Under the pieces are notes generated by a model that was not told the origin of the DNA, made no database searches, and saw nothing but the letters and a program-made list of their open reading frames with translations. Shown piece by piece: positions 43,373 to 54,986 of a stretch of 64,000 bases of DNA. This DNA is from Syngnathus acus (taxonomy: Eukaryota > Chordata > Actinopteri > Syngnathiformes > Syngnathidae): the NCBI RefSeq assembly GCF_901709675.1, contig NC_051101.1, forward strand, positions 868,001 to 932,000, in the 5' to 3' direction. The position numbers and the translations under genes were made by a program. The stretch's first letter is position 1; each line of letters starts with the position of its first letter.

Positions 43373-43611
43373 TTTTATTTATTTTTTTCTTCAATCGTTA
43401 AAGAATTTTTTTACAACACCCATCACGTATGGCATTCGGAAACTGCAAGCCTAGGTTCAACTCCGACATTGAAACTATAACCCGAGTTTGAAACCTATAT
43501 TGTGTGGCGTCATCCATAGCATTGTAGTTCACGTTTTTTACCGCTAGAGAGCAGACAATGTGCAGTGAATAAAGAGCCTGGCTCCCTGTGAACTCAAAGC
43601 AGCATTCTGTA

Positions 43612-45181
43612 CAGGACTGTCTCAGAAAATTAGAATATTGTGATGAAGTTCTTTATTTTCTGTAATGCAATTAAAAAAAACAAAAATGTCATACATTCTG
43701 GATTCATTACAAATCAACTGAAATATTGCAAGCCTTTTATTATTTTAATATTGCTGAGTATGGCTTACAGCTTAAGAAAACTCAAAAATCCTTTCTCAAA
43801 AAATTAGAATATTTCCTCAGACCAAGTAAAAAAAAAAGATTTAAAACAGCAAAACAAAATCAAACATTTGAAAATGTCCATTAATGCACTCAGTACTTGG
43901 TTGGGAATCCTTTTGCACGGATTACTGCATCAATGCGGCGTGGCATGGAGGCAATCAGCCTGTGGCATTGCTGAGCTGTTGTGGATGCCCAGGATGCTTC
44001 AATAGCAGCCTTTAGCTCATTTGCATAGTTGGGTCTGGTGTCTTTCAGCTGCTTCTTCACAATACCCCACAAATTCTCTATGGGGTTCAGGTCAGGGGAA
44101 TTGGCAGGCCAATCGAGGACAGTAATGCCATGGTCAGTACACCATTTACTGGTGGTTTTGGCACTGTGGGCAGGTGCCAGATCATGCTGGAAAATTAAAT
44201 CATCATCTCCATTGAGCTTTTCAGCAGACCTCTTGGTACACAGCTGCATTTACTCTGGACTTGATGAAACACAGTGGACCAACACCAGCAGCTGACATGG
44301 CTCCCCAAACCATCGCTGACTGTGAGAACTTCACACTGGATTTCAAGCAACTTGGATTTTGCTTCTCTCCAGCCTTTCTCCAGACTCTGGCGCCTTGACT
44401 TCCAAATTTAGTACAAAACTTGCTTTTGTTTGAAAAGAGGACTTTGGACCACTCTGGAATTGTCCAGTGCTTCTTTTCCATCGCCCAAGTCAGACGCTTC
44501 TTCCGTTGTCTTAAGTTCAGAAGTGGCTTGACCATGGGAATAAGGCTATTGTAGCCCATTTCCCAGACACGGTTGTGAACAGTGGCTTTTGATACCTGGA
44601 CTCCAGCTTCAGTCCACTGTCTTTGAAGATCCCCCAAATTCTGGAAGCGACTCTTCTTCACAATGCTGTTAAGGCTGCGGTCATCTCTCTTGGTTGTGCA
44701 GAGTTTCCTGCCACATTTCCCCCTTCCAAAAGACTTTTTGTGGATGTGGTTTGAAACTGCACTCTGTGAACAGCTTGCTCTTTTTGTGTCTTACCCTCCT
44801 GATGGAGAGTGTCAATGATGGTCCTCTGGACAGCAGTCAGATCAGCAGTCTTCCCCATACTTGTGATTTAGTTTACTGAACCAAGCTGAGTTTTTTTCAA
44901 GGCTCAGGAAACCCTTGCAGGTGTTTCGAGTTAACTAGCCCATTCAAGTGATTAGTTGAATACCCTACTAGTATACTTTTTCATGATATTCTAATATTTT
45001 GAGATAGGATATTTGAGTTTTCTTAAGCTGTATGCCATAATCAGCAATATTAAAATAATAAAAGGCTTGCAATATTTCAGTTGGGTTGTAATCAATCCAG
45101 AATGTATGACATTTTTGTTTTTTTAATTGCATTACAGAAAATAACTTTAGCACAATATTCTAATTTTCTGAGACAGTCCTA
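43612..45181 (-). mobile_element. Tc1-like transposon, inactive, in 5S spacer
   Basis: The ends CAGGACTGTCTCAGAAAATT and its complement (last base changed) are adjacent to TA at 43610-43611 and 45182-45183. On the minus strand three broken frames (44858-44658, 44661-44221, 44249-43890) cover a Tc1-like transposase of the MGKTADLT type. The end retains SPDLNPIENLWG. The block that should hold the first catalytic aspartate reads LFSNKSKF, so that residue is Asn. Frame breaks and this change make it inactive. Confidence 0.88.
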
Positions 45182-45371
45182 TATTCGTAAAAGAACCCAA
45201 CTCAACACATTGCGCTTCCATGTAGTGTTTTCCCCTTTTCGTGACATTTACTTTGATACAGCAAAATGCAGGTCGCAACAGCAAATTCGTGCTACCACAT
45301 AAAAAGCTGTCAATAACTTTTCATGATAGCCATGTTTCCATGAAACACCAAAAGTCTAGGAAGGCCTGTTT

Positions 45372-45428
45372 CGGACCTGGTTGTGAAATGGATGGGAGAC
45401 CATCAGGGAATACCAGGTGCTGAAAGCC
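45372..45428 (+). pseudogene. 5S rRNA pseudogene 2 (3' half)
   Basis: Only the 3' half is recognisable: CGGACCTGGTTGTGAAATGG, then ATGGGAGACCATCAGGGAAT and ACCAGGTGCTGAAAGCC followed by a T run. Sequence to its left does not resemble 5S rRNA. Confidence 0.75.
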
Positions 45429-45542
45429 TTTTTTTTTTCCACGTCAATTGGGAAAGGAAACTTTTACAACAGGCATCAAGTGCTTGGCATGGTTTCAGAG
45501 GCGATTGTGTCTACAGAATGCTAAGTTATGAGTCTAATCACA

Positions 45543-45661
45543 GCTTGCAGCCATATTTCCCTGAGAAAGCCCCATCTTGTTCGATTTCAAAAGCTAAGCA
45601 GGATTGGGCCTGGTTAGTACTTGGATGGAAGACCACCTAGGAATACCAGGTGCTGTAAGCT
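45543..45661 (+). pseudogene. 5S rRNA copy 3 (full length, diverged)
   Basis: The copy is 119 bases long, the normal 5S size, starting GCTTGCAGCCATA and ending GGTGCTGTAAGC before a T run that would end Pol III transcription. Box A and box C regions are recognisable (AAAGCTAAGCAGGATTGGGC; TTGGATGGAAGACCACCTAG), but there are roughly 17 changes compared with the vertebrate consensus I know. Probably a pseudogene. The flanking spacer is shared with the other two units. Confidence 0.8.
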
Positions 45662-45959
45662 TTTTTTTTTTTTTGCACTTCAATCATTTAAGCAAATTTT
45701 CACAACCTTCGGAAACTGCAAGCCTAGTTTGAACTCCGACATTGAAACTATAACACGAGTACATCACAAAGGAGACGAGTTCTTTGGTACTGATGTTTAC
45801 TGTGAGCTTAACTTTCTTTTACATCACAGCCACACCGTAGAACTGGTGAGACAAATGAACATATAAACTTAAGTTCACAAAACATGCACATCAAATACAA
45901 AAGTAAAACATACAAACCACTTTGGCCTGCAAGTGAACAACCGGGTACTTTACTTAACT

Positions 45960-47108
45960 CAGGCATGTCCAAAGTCCGGCCCCCGATCAGATTTCATATG
46001 GCCCGCAGCTTCGGTCTTATAATGTATTATTTATGGACCGCCTGCACTGTCAAACTGAAAAGAAAAAAAGAAAAAAAGAAACTTGAACCTGTAATTTCTC
46101 CTATTACCAAAGGGTGGCAGCACCACCCCTCGCCGCTCATTTCTGCCATGGCGACTGCAAAGAAAACGAGGACAGTTGACATTGAGGGCCGTCGCTTTCA
46201 AGAGAAATGGGAATTACAATACTTCTTCGCTGAAAATCAAGGCAATTGTGTTTGTCTAATTTCTAAAGAGACGGTTGCCTTGTTTAAGGATTTCAACCTA
46301 AAGAGACACTAGTAGACTAAACATGCTGACACATACGACAAGCTAACAGGGAGTAACCGCGCTGATAAAGTGAAGCAGCTCCAAGCTGAAATGGCATCAC
46401 AACAGCGACTCTTCACGCGGGGCTGTGAGTCAAAATTAAATAAAAATTAAATATTTCTTAATATTAAATATTACGAAGTGGCCATGTTAATACTGTTGAT
46501 GTTATAAACCTGTAGACATGACACAAACTATTACTTTCTGAAAGATATTGTAAATGACAAGAGCAAAACTCACTTGTTTTAATAATAACAGACAAATTTG
46601 CATTACTTGTAACTCCTGTTTAAGATTATTTTTGCCTCATGAACATTTTAAACTCATGTAAATGTAAGGTATTTCAAACAGTTTGTTCAATGTTATCTGA
46701 CTCTTCAGATATGAATGAAAGGCAGAATTTGTGTTTTTAGAGTTGTTCACATCTGCCTGAATGGCTTATATTTGGTTATTTTGTCATTTGAAAAATAAAG
46801 ACAATTGTGACAATGAAATTTGTTTTATAACAGTGTGTATTTGCATGAAATTTTTGTAGTTAAAAAATGTCTGAAAAAACTATTGGCCCCCGGGCCCCTT
46901 CGCTTTATTAAATCTGGCCCTCCTTGCAAAAAGTATGGACACCCCTGCTTTACTACCTACTAAAAGTACAAACCTTTTATGCAATGACCTTTACATGTCA
47001 TTTCTATTACTTCACACAAACACTACATCCATCTGCTCCTGGTTCGGCCCCCCGGTCTAAATTTAGACCCAAATTTGGCCTGCCAGTCAAAATGTTTGCC
47101 CACCCCTG
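45960..47108 (+). mobile_element. hAT element (GTF2IRD2-like family), copy 2, with extended right end
   Basis: It is flanked by perfect 8-bp duplications ACTTAACT (45952-45959 and 47109-47116). The left 980 bp is the reverse complement of the copy at 18116-19122 and keeps the same transposase N-terminus (46080-46312, with FAENQGNCVCLISKE). The right 130 bp (to GTTTGCCCACCCCTG) is additional. Either this is a longer family member or two related hAT ends are joined. Confidence 0.78.
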
Positions 47109-47116
47109 ACTTAACT

Positions 47117-48288
47117 GTTTAACTCCTTAACTTTGCGATGACGCGTACGAGGTCTGACTGTGACTTTTTGGTGTTTCTTCACAGCTGCAAATCAACAGGA
47201 AGTGAGTTGCAAATCAACAGGAAGTGAGGCCAAACCACAGTGCCGCCGTCAAGAAGCGCACACGCCGGTTTCAACACGACTGGAGGAGTTTCGGCTCCCC
47301 CGAAGCACAACGCCTTCATGACCTCACCGAGACGCACCAACCGCGCTGCAGGTGATGAAGAGAAGGCGGACGCGGAGGGGGCGATTGTCTCTTCTGCTTT
47401 TGTTTGAATGCTGTTCTGGGGTGCACAGGAATGGGCAGGCAGATGGGCGCAGGGGAAAGAAAGAGGACACACGAGCGCGACTGAAGCAAGCCTCTCTCTG
47501 TCTCTTTGTCTCTCTCGCTGTCTCTCTCACTCTCCCTCGCTGTCTCTCTCACTCTCCCTCGCTGTCTCTCTCGCTGTCTCTCTCGCTGTCTCTCTCTCTC
47601 ACACACACACACACACACGCACGAGAACGGCAACAGGTTTCTGCATATTTCAAGGCTTTGACAAGATGTAAAGGTCCGCTGTGGTCCATAAGAGGCCACA
47701 GAAAGAAAAGAGGTGAGCTTGCATTCACTCGACATTCTCTCAACCGCGCAGGCAGGAATGTCCAAAGTTGCCTTCGGCTGGCAACATTTGCAAGGTAGGC
47801 GACAAGCTGCGACCTGCTTGGGCACTTTGTGTTTTGCAAGAAAGCTCGAGCTATAAGACGCCAAGGAATAATAAATAATAATAATAATAATAATAAAATG
47901 ATGTGACGGGCCGCATGTGGCCCCGGGCCTTGAGTTTGACACCTTTTCCTCTACCAGGTAGAGAATTAAAAGAAAAATAGCAAAAAAAAAAGCATGTCGC
48001 ACAGACTTGTTTGCGAGACAAATCGACAGGGCGAGAGGGGACGGAAAGTCAAAAGGAGAAGTCAAGTTACTTCTCAGAAGACAACAAATTGTCACTAGGC
48101 AGAATCCACGGAGTGCCAAGCCTTGCAAGAAATCACCTTTTGAGGAGGATGCTCGTTGCCACATTTTCACATTCATTCAAGGCACCGCTTCATTGCGCAA
48201 CATCTGGAGGGGCACTCCCAGCCAACCTCGCCTCATGCCGCTTGTTGTCCTCTATCCCGCAAGGCTCAAGACAGATCCCAACGTGCAC
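47117..48288. repeat. Upstream region of gpsm3-like gene with microsatellites
   Basis: It contains a CT/GT-rich array at 47490-47625, an (AAT)n run at 47868-47897, and a partial hAT end (GGGCCTTGAGTTTGACACCT) at 47925-47945. A 22-base tandem duplication (GCAAATCAACAGGAAGTGAG) lies near 47187-47228. A non-coding first exon of the gpsm3-like gene may lie here, but I cannot fix it. Confidence 0.55.
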
Positions 48289-49439
48289 ATGGCTGAAGGC
48301 GCCGCCTGGATGGAAGTTGCTGACAAAGCCACAAACAAAGATGACAAGACTTTAAAAGATGAGGAGGAAGAAAGCCAAGATGTTGACTGTCACGAGTTGG
48401 AGATGTACGTGGAGGATTCCCAACAGGTTAGCGTCAACACGTCGCGCTTTTCATGACGCAGTAACCGAATGAATACTTTCTGGGTGAGTGATTTTATCCA
48501 TCCGTCCATCCATCCGTCCATCCACGCTCTCACCAGGCTGTCCTGCTGCCGACGGACTTCCCGGAGTCGCTGTATGAGCTGCTGTGCACGTTGCAGGAGG
48601 GCCGGCGCCTCAACGACCAGCGCTGCTCCTTCCTCCTGGACGGTGGCATGAGGAGGCGATGCCACTCCGAGCCCAACGCCGCCAAGCCTTCGCATAGAGG
48701 TGAGACGTGCACAACACAGACCCCCGGGCCTGTGACGGAACCTCTTTTTTTTAGAGGCAGTGACCTCTCCCCAGCCAAAAATGTTCTAGCTGGTTCTACG
48801 CTGTGTTGCCGCCAGTGATCTTCTCGTCCATGACGTCGCTGCAGCGTGAGGAGTTTTTCGAGCTGGTGACCAGGGTGCAGGCTCGCCGCCTGGATGAGCA
48901 GCGGGCACAGCTGCGGAGGTCGCCGCGGGGCAAGCAGAAAGGCCAAAGCTTCCCAGGAAGCCTCAAGCAGCTCTCCTTGGCCAGGAGAGCGCCCAAGATG
49001 GGCGCCAAGGAGGAGCTCTACGACATGATTCTCACCACGCAGGTTGGAGCGCCCAAACACTCGCCACGATAAACCTACACCTCTCCCCCCAACCACTTTG
49101 GTCTCGTCCTTCTGAGCTCCGGTGGGAACAATTTGAAGGGGAGCGAATTCACGCTCAGCCGCCGGTCTGATGGCGGATTTCAAAGTCGCGTGTTGTCTCG
49201 ACGACGTTTTACTCGTGCGGCAACTTGTCCTCTAAATTCTGATGGCAGAGGAGCCCATGAAGGCGCCTCACTCTTTGTACTTTGTGCCGGTGCGGTAGGC
49301 TCAAGGCAGGCTGGAGGAGCAGCGCAGCCGGGCCCCGGGCCCCATGGACGACGACGACTTTTTCTCCCTGCTGCTGAGGGTCCAGGGGGGCCGCATGGAC
49401 GAGCAGAGGACCGAACCGCTGCGCATGCCGCAAACATGA
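48289..49439 (+). CDS. gpsm3: GoLoco-motif G-protein modulator, GPSM3-like
   Basis: GoLoco proteins bind GDP-loaded G-alpha-i and block nucleotide release. Four exons: 48289-48426, 48537-48699, 48816-49042 and 49299-49439. All have GT..AG borders, phases agree, and the total is 222 codons plus TGA. Exon 1 is acidic and starts at the first ATG in frame. Four GoLoco-like motifs are visible: YELLCTLQEGRRLNDQRC, FFELVTRVQARRLDEQRAQL, LYDMILTTQ joined over the last intron to AQGRLEEQRS, and FFSLLLRVQGGRMDEQRTEP. Each keeps the key Gln-Arg. The last two motifs match mammalian GPSM3 closely in order and end position. Human GPSM3 lies next to PBX2. A possible ATTAAA signal is at 49581-49586. GPSM1/2 are less likely because no TPR repeats are present. 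Confidence 0.85.
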
Positions 49440-49622
49440 CCGACCGACCGCCAGGATGACAACGGCAGAGCTTCAATGTGATTTTGCTTTTTACCGAGTT
49501 GCAAAGCTACTTGAATGTCTGCTGGCGAGGCTTGCTTTTGGGTTGGTTGACAACTGGGATTGTTCTCTGCTTTGCAATTCATTAAAGCAAAAGTGCACCC
49601 GAGCCTCTCGCTTTGTTTGGAG

Positions 49623-49925
49623 CAGGAGTGTCAAACTCATTTTTTTCACGGGCCGCATTGTAGTCAGCGTTTCCCTCGAAGGGCCATTATGACTGTCAAC
49701 CCAAAAAATGTATGAGCACCTCATATTATATACAGTATAAGCTAGAAAACAAACAAATCAGACTAGTGAAAACTGGTCAAATATAAAAAAAAAAGATATT
49801 AAAAGTGAAGACAATTTGCAATTCTAGTAATGACACACGAATTTGATGCAATATTTGTCTTCGCGGGCCACATAAAATGATCTGGCGGGCCGTATCTGGC
49901 CCCCGGGCCTTGAGTTTGACACCTG
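49623..49925. mobile_element. Short hAT-type MITE (CAGGAGTGTCAAACTCA ends)
   Basis: The left end is CAGGAGTGTCAAACTCATTT and the right end is its complement GGCCTTGAGTTTGACACCTG, with AT-rich filling. GTTTGGAG lies immediately left and recurs two bases after the right end, consistent with an imperfect 8-bp duplication. A right-end fragment of the same family is at 47925. Confidence 0.7.
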
Positions 49926-49929
49926 TGGT

Positions 49930-51948
49930 TTGGAGGAATGCAATTTGGAGATGACGCAGAAAGATATGTCAAAGGATAAAGGTCTCAGCGCTGCGGCATT
50001 TCTGGAGGATGTCAAGAATCCACGGCGGAACGGCCTTTGCTATGCTTGCGGCGAGCCATGCAACGCTTCCTGCTAACCTCGGACCTTCTTTTGGCCCCAT
50101 CGTGTCCTCAGCTGGCAGCCAGCTGGGGAGGCAGTTCTGCTCCATCTGTTGACCGGCTGGTGACAGAAGTCAGGCTTGACGTCGGCCGGGCCGCTGTGTC
50201 ACAGAAGACAAAATTCATCAGTTAAGAACCTGGAAACTGACATCCTGTGCAAAATAACACACAATTAACATTGAAGGGAATATTTTGATGAGATTCATCA
50301 TGTCTCTCAGCAGCAGGTAACACTTAAAAATTCTATTTCTACTTGTCTGAACAAAACAATTTGAAATATATTGAAGGGAATAACTTATTTACTTATTCAA
50401 GTGAAAAGAAATGACACACCATTGTCAGTGTTCATATTGCATTAGAAAACACATGTAGCAATAAAATCATCTCTATGATTTAAAAATATTTTAAAAAGTG
50501 AAGCTTTGGTGAAGAAAAGAAGACACTTCTGCACTCGCTCGTGTACATTTCGAAATTGTAAACACTCGTCTACTTCCCCTTTCGTCTACTTCCCGTTTCA
50601 GTCATGTGCGTTTCAAATCTGAGAACAAAATCAAGTTTATGTTGTACACAATTGTAATAGCGCGTTCATGTTCAATTTGACATGAAAATTGTGGCTTGAG
50701 GTTGGAAAGAAAATAATGGCGCGTACATGTTCAAAATGAAAATGGTGGCTTGGGTTTGCAATTCCGCATTCCATCATGTAGTTCGACCAAAACAAAAACG
50801 AAAGTAAAAAAAAAAAAAAAAAAAAGTGGGGGGAGGGAGACAAGTTCCGTTTATCAAAAAGTGGAACGAATTCATGTGTCGTGCGGATGCGATGACGCGA
50901 CTGGCAGCCAGTAAGCCAAAAGCAACACCCGACAACATACATGAGGACCAACGACCACATTTCAAGGTAAGTTGATTTCATGCAAGATATTTCTTTCTAT
51001 CTGCCTTACAATCTGCACAAAGTTACTTGTAAGTAAGAGGATATTTTCACTGCAGCACTTTGACATCATTTATGTGATGGCAAGGGCGTCAAGTTGATTA
51101 TTTAGCATCATTAAGATTCCTGGACATGTTCACGCGCGTGTTGTATGTGCAAGAGACAACTGCTGTGTTGTTTTTTCGTTGTGGGTTCTTAATAACCAAA
51201 CCGTATATTGAGGAAGAAGAACTTTTACTTTCTTTCAACACGCTTCATCACACACAGTATACAGCCCGGAACATTTACGTCTCTCTTGTCCTGTTCATTT
51301 TCTGAATCTTTACCTCTGCTGTCCGGAGGTACATGTCACACTCACATAAACAATGATAAGCAGATCTCCATTTGCTCATATCATTTACAACTGCTGTGAT
51401 TGTCTTGCCCAACGTTTTTCCAGTCCAGCGCAGTACATTTTCCATGTCATCTTCATCTTGCAGTACACATTCGTATTGAATATGCGTGTAATACATTAAA
51501 AAAAGATTCTGGTACATTTTCCTATTTTTCAATGTTGAAACTGCATAATGTGTTAGAGTGTCTGACCTATAATTGCCAATTGTGAACAGCAGCCCTCCCT
51601 CGCGCGCCGACCTCCAACCTTCGCTGTAAAGTGAAGACGGGAACACGGGGATGGGTTAAATGCAGAGGACAAATTTCACCACACCCAGGTGTGTGTGTGA
51701 CGATCATTGGGACTTTAACTTTTAACAAGGCAAGTCCGCCCGTTTTCCAAGTTTGACCTCCTTGACACGACCGATTCAAATCATCAGGCTTCTGAGTGGC
51801 TCCCGAGGAGCGGACTTGCCGAGCCTCGGTTGAGAGGGTTGTCACTCTTGTCTTGAGCACTGCGTACTCCACTAAACACGCGCACGCGTACTATGGAGGT
51901 AGTGTCCCTCTTTCAAGTGTCTTGTCGGATTTGTATGTCGTTTTCCAG
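49930..51948. other. Intergenic gap between gpsm3-like and dnase2
   Basis: No confident gene. A poly(A) tract lies at 50806-50825. A 5'-truncated copy of the SINE seen at 30455 lies at 51640-51725 (GTTAAATGCAGAGGACAAAT, CACACCCAGGTGTGTGTGTG). The last 10 bases before the dnase2 start look like a splice acceptor (TTTTCCAG), so a 5' non-coding exon may exist upstream. Confidence 0.45.
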
Positions 51949-53957
51949 ATGTTCTCCCTGTTGCTGCTGCTGTGTTCCTTCTTGCCGCACGGGGGCCCAG
52001 CATCTCCAATAAGTTGCTACAACGACCAGGGCGACGCCGTCGACTGGTAATGACAACTCAACAAACCGAAACGAAATAACGGCCGCCCATGGCTTTTTTT
52101 CGCGCGTCAGGCGTTATCTTTTCTCACCGCCATGACGCACGCTAGCCTCCTAACAAGCTCTCTTTTGAGTGTCAGTCAAGTTAGGAACCATTGTTGATTT
52201 CCACCACGTTGGCATTTCTAACGTGATGCAACGGTGCCATTTACACGGGTTTCTTCTTCATTTCAAAGTGGAATTGGACAGACAAGCTGAGCCGGCGGGA
52301 GCCTCCTCCCCACGCGCGCAGACTTGACAAATATTTTCTATCTGAGCGACATGAATGTCGATGCCAGCTGGTCTTACGTGCCAAATGCGGTTCCGGCCTT
52401 TTTTTTCCCCTTGAGGTTTTATATGTACAAGCTGCCAAAGACGCATGGCACGGCATCGGGTCTAATGTACTTGCTGCTGGACGAGAGCGGCGCCGGCTGG
52501 ACACCCGGCGTGGGGACCATCAACGACACAATGGGAGCGCTGGGCAGGACGCTGGCGCAACTCTACTGGCAGACTCAAGTACGCTCGCTCGCCTGTCCAA
52601 CGGTAACCCGATTCAAATGCACAATGCCCTCTTTGTCAGCAGGCAGGAGTGGCCTACATCCTTTACAATGACCAGGATGGGCTCGGGCACAACCACAAAG
52701 GAGGACACACCAAAGGTGAGCTCCGCACTTGCCCAAAAAAGCCATGGCCGTTTTTGTTGATACGCCTCTCGAGTGTACCCAAATCAAGTCCCGCTTTTGC
52801 CAAGGAGAGCCACGTTTGCCGATGTGCCTTCGTACGTTTAGTGATCGGGACACGCATTCAGCAACGATACTTATGTCATCAAACCAATTCATTTCTCGAC
52901 GAATGCATGACGCTAAGTCCTAGCATGACTCGAGAGGCAAACAGACTTTTTCTGCGATGTGACTGGAGTGCGTTTGTTGCCTTTTGTGGCGCGGAGGTGT
53001 GGTGCTGCTGGACAAGACACAAGGTTTCTGGCTCATCCACAGCACGCCCATCTTTCCCCCGGCACGACGGGCGGGTCACTACCACTTTCCCGACGGTGGT
53101 GCCACTTATGGACAGAACTTCCTGTGCGTCAGCTTCCCGCTGGACCGCTTCCACACCATCGGTAAACCAGACGTCCGACAAAGAAAAAGAACCACCGCAA
53201 AATGTCAGTGGTGACTTTCTTTGTGCAGGCGAGCAGCTGCAGATCAACCAGGCCAACGTCTATGACTGCGATGTGCCGCCCTTCTTTGCGGCGGCGGCCC
53301 CGGCTCTGGCCGCCGTATGCAATCAAATCAGTGCGCTGGCCCCACCCACCAACCGCAGCGTCACGCTTACATCTAAAGGCGGTGCCGCCTTCGTCAGCTT
53401 CGCCAAAGGAGCTGCCTTCGACCGCGGTAGGCAAAATAGGGCAAAAACTGGTTTTCGAGCATTTTCGGCTAACACAGCAAGTCAGCCCTTTTGGTTTCAA
53501 GCAGACATTTTCGGCTGGATAGCAATCAAGTGTGGATTTTGTTGCCCTCCCTAACCTTTGTCCTCCTCCTACTGGTGTAGACCTGTACCAGTCATGGGTG
53601 GCCCCCGCCCTGCGCTCGGACCTCCTGGTGCAGTTCTGGATCCACTCGAGAGGCATCCTGCCGTCCGACTGCAGCTCGGGCTGGAAGGTGCTGGACGTCA
53701 CGCGCCTGTCCCCGGGCGGCCTGTCGCCCTATAACAACAGCAAGGACCACTCCAAGTGGGCCGTCAGCCCACGGCCGGCGGCGGCGGACGGCGGTTGGCT
53801 GTGCGTGGGGGACATCAACCGCAACCGGGCCGAGGAAAAGCGGGGGGGCGGCACACTTTGTCAGCGCCATGCCACCGTGTGGAAAGCGTACCGCGCCACC
53901 GCGCTCGAGTGTCAGCCCTGCCGGGCGTCGGCGCTCGGCTCCGCTCAATGCCAATAA
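51949..53957 (+). CDS. dnase2: Deoxyribonuclease II (lysosomal acid DNase)
   Basis: DNase II cuts DNA to 3'-phosphate ends in lysosomes without metal ions. Six exons: 51949-52046, 52416-52578, 52643-52715, 52997-53161, 53229-53426 and 53581-53957. All have GT..AG borders, phases agree, and the total is 357 codons plus TAA, the usual family length. A signal peptide (MFSLLLLLCSFLPHG) precedes the mature start ISCYNDQGDAVDWFYMYKLP. Family landmarks: YILYNDQ, GGHTKGVVLLD, GFWLIHSTPIFPP, TYGQNFLCVSFP, the catalytic-histidine block KDHSKWAVSP, and VGDINRNRAEEKRGGGTLC. Two positions that I recall as cysteine in mammalian enzymes (ACTYGQ and KWCVSP) are Ala here. The paralogue (DNASE2 versus DNASE2B) is judged as DNASE2 by resemblance only. 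Confidence 0.93.
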
Positions 53958-53958
53958 A
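53953..53958 (+). promoter_or_regulatory. Polyadenylation signal overlapping the dnase2 stop codon
   Basis: AATAAA at 53953-53958 contains the TAA stop (53955-53957). If used, the 3' UTR would be only about 10-30 bases. Confidence 0.55.
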
Positions 53959-53984
53959 GCATACATAACAAATCATCCCCCACC

Positions 53985-54775
53985 GTCTGTTGTCTTCCGA
54001 GTTAGAGCACGCTGGCGTCAGATTTGTTGACTGCCGCTTCTGTCCCGGACCGTGTCCGTTACTTGTTTTTCGTTTTCCCGTTTTCAGTGCACCCGTCTCT
54101 TTTTTTATTTTTCTCGTGTTGTCTTCCGTCCACCTCGCATCCCCGCAGCTCCGCTCTCACCTATCTGTTTCCTCTCCCTCGGACTACCAGCTACGTTAGC
54201 TAGCTAGCCAACAGCCAACTGGCCAAAACCACCACCGGACCCTCCTGCCTCCCGACTCGGAGCCTGTGGCCGCCTGCTGTGGACTCGACGGCAGCTCTGG
54301 CCCGGCTCTCTGGCCTTCCGTCCGGCGTCCTCAGGGGACGGGCTCCACTCCCTGCGGGCTCGCCAACCGTGGCTCTGCTGTGTGCCGCCGTGGTGCGTTG
54401 GGGCCTGCCGTTCGAGCGGGTGCAGTCGAGGTCGACCGGCATCACCACCTGGTCCACTGCTGCTTCCACACGAGGCTGGGATCCTTCACCGTCGCCGCTA
54501 CATCTGGACCGGCATTTCCCCGATGGCTCACCCATCTCCTCTTTTTGGACTACCAACCCCCCGTCACCCCCACCTCCCGTACTGGCAACCTCAACAACCT
54601 CCGCTCCCGCCCCTCCTGCTCCTCCATCCATCTCCTTCGCACTGCTGACCGATGTCCTGTTAACTATAACCTATTGTCTGACCCCCCCTACCCTTTTTTA
54701 TTCCATGTAAAGCGTTGGGTCATTGAAAAGCGCTATATAAATTGAATGAATTATTATTAATTATTATTATCCGCT
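53985..54775 (+). repeat. Dispersed repeat with LINE/SINE-like 3' tail
   Basis: The 3' end (AAAGCGCTATATAAATTGAA followed by TTATTA repeats) is a common tail of fish L2-related LINEs and SINEs. The upstream GC-rich part has several overlapping open frames, none with a recognisable domain. The exact 5' end is not clear. Confidence 0.45.
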
Positions 54776-54851
54776 TCAAATCTCGGAAAATATTTCATTT
54801 AGAAATTGCTTGTTTTTTCTTTTTAATTGCAAGACAACATTTTTCATTTAC

Positions 54852-54984
54852 CGTATTTTTCGGACTGTAAGTCGCAGCTTTTTCATAGTTTGGCTGGGGG
54901 GGGCGACTTATACTCAGGAGCAACTTAAATGTGAAAATTTTCACATATTTTTAATTGATCATTAACACATTACTTACTTACTTG
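54852..54984. mobile_element. Fragment of CCGTATTTTTCGGAC element
   Basis: It starts CCGTATTTTTCGGACTGTAA after TA and contains GGCGACTTATACTCAGGAGC, as in the element at 2739-3870. It is interrupted at 54985 by the next element. Confidence 0.55.
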
Positions 54985-54986
54985 TA

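Noticed and set aside
45543-45661. Functional 5S rRNA gene
   Set aside because: Length and terminator-like T run fit, but there are about 17 changes including in the internal promoter, and neighbouring units are broken.
47316-48176. 286-codon minus-strand open frame upstream of gpsm3
   Set aside because: It is driven by CT/GT microsatellites and has no recognisable domain.
50037-50225. Possible small exon (acceptor TCCTCAG near 50110)
   Set aside because: A single splice-like site without a partner or recognisable protein is not enough.
54266-54745. 159-codon plus-strand open frame
   Set aside because: It lies in a dispersed repeat with a LINE/SINE tail and overlaps other open frames of equal quality; no domain was recognised.
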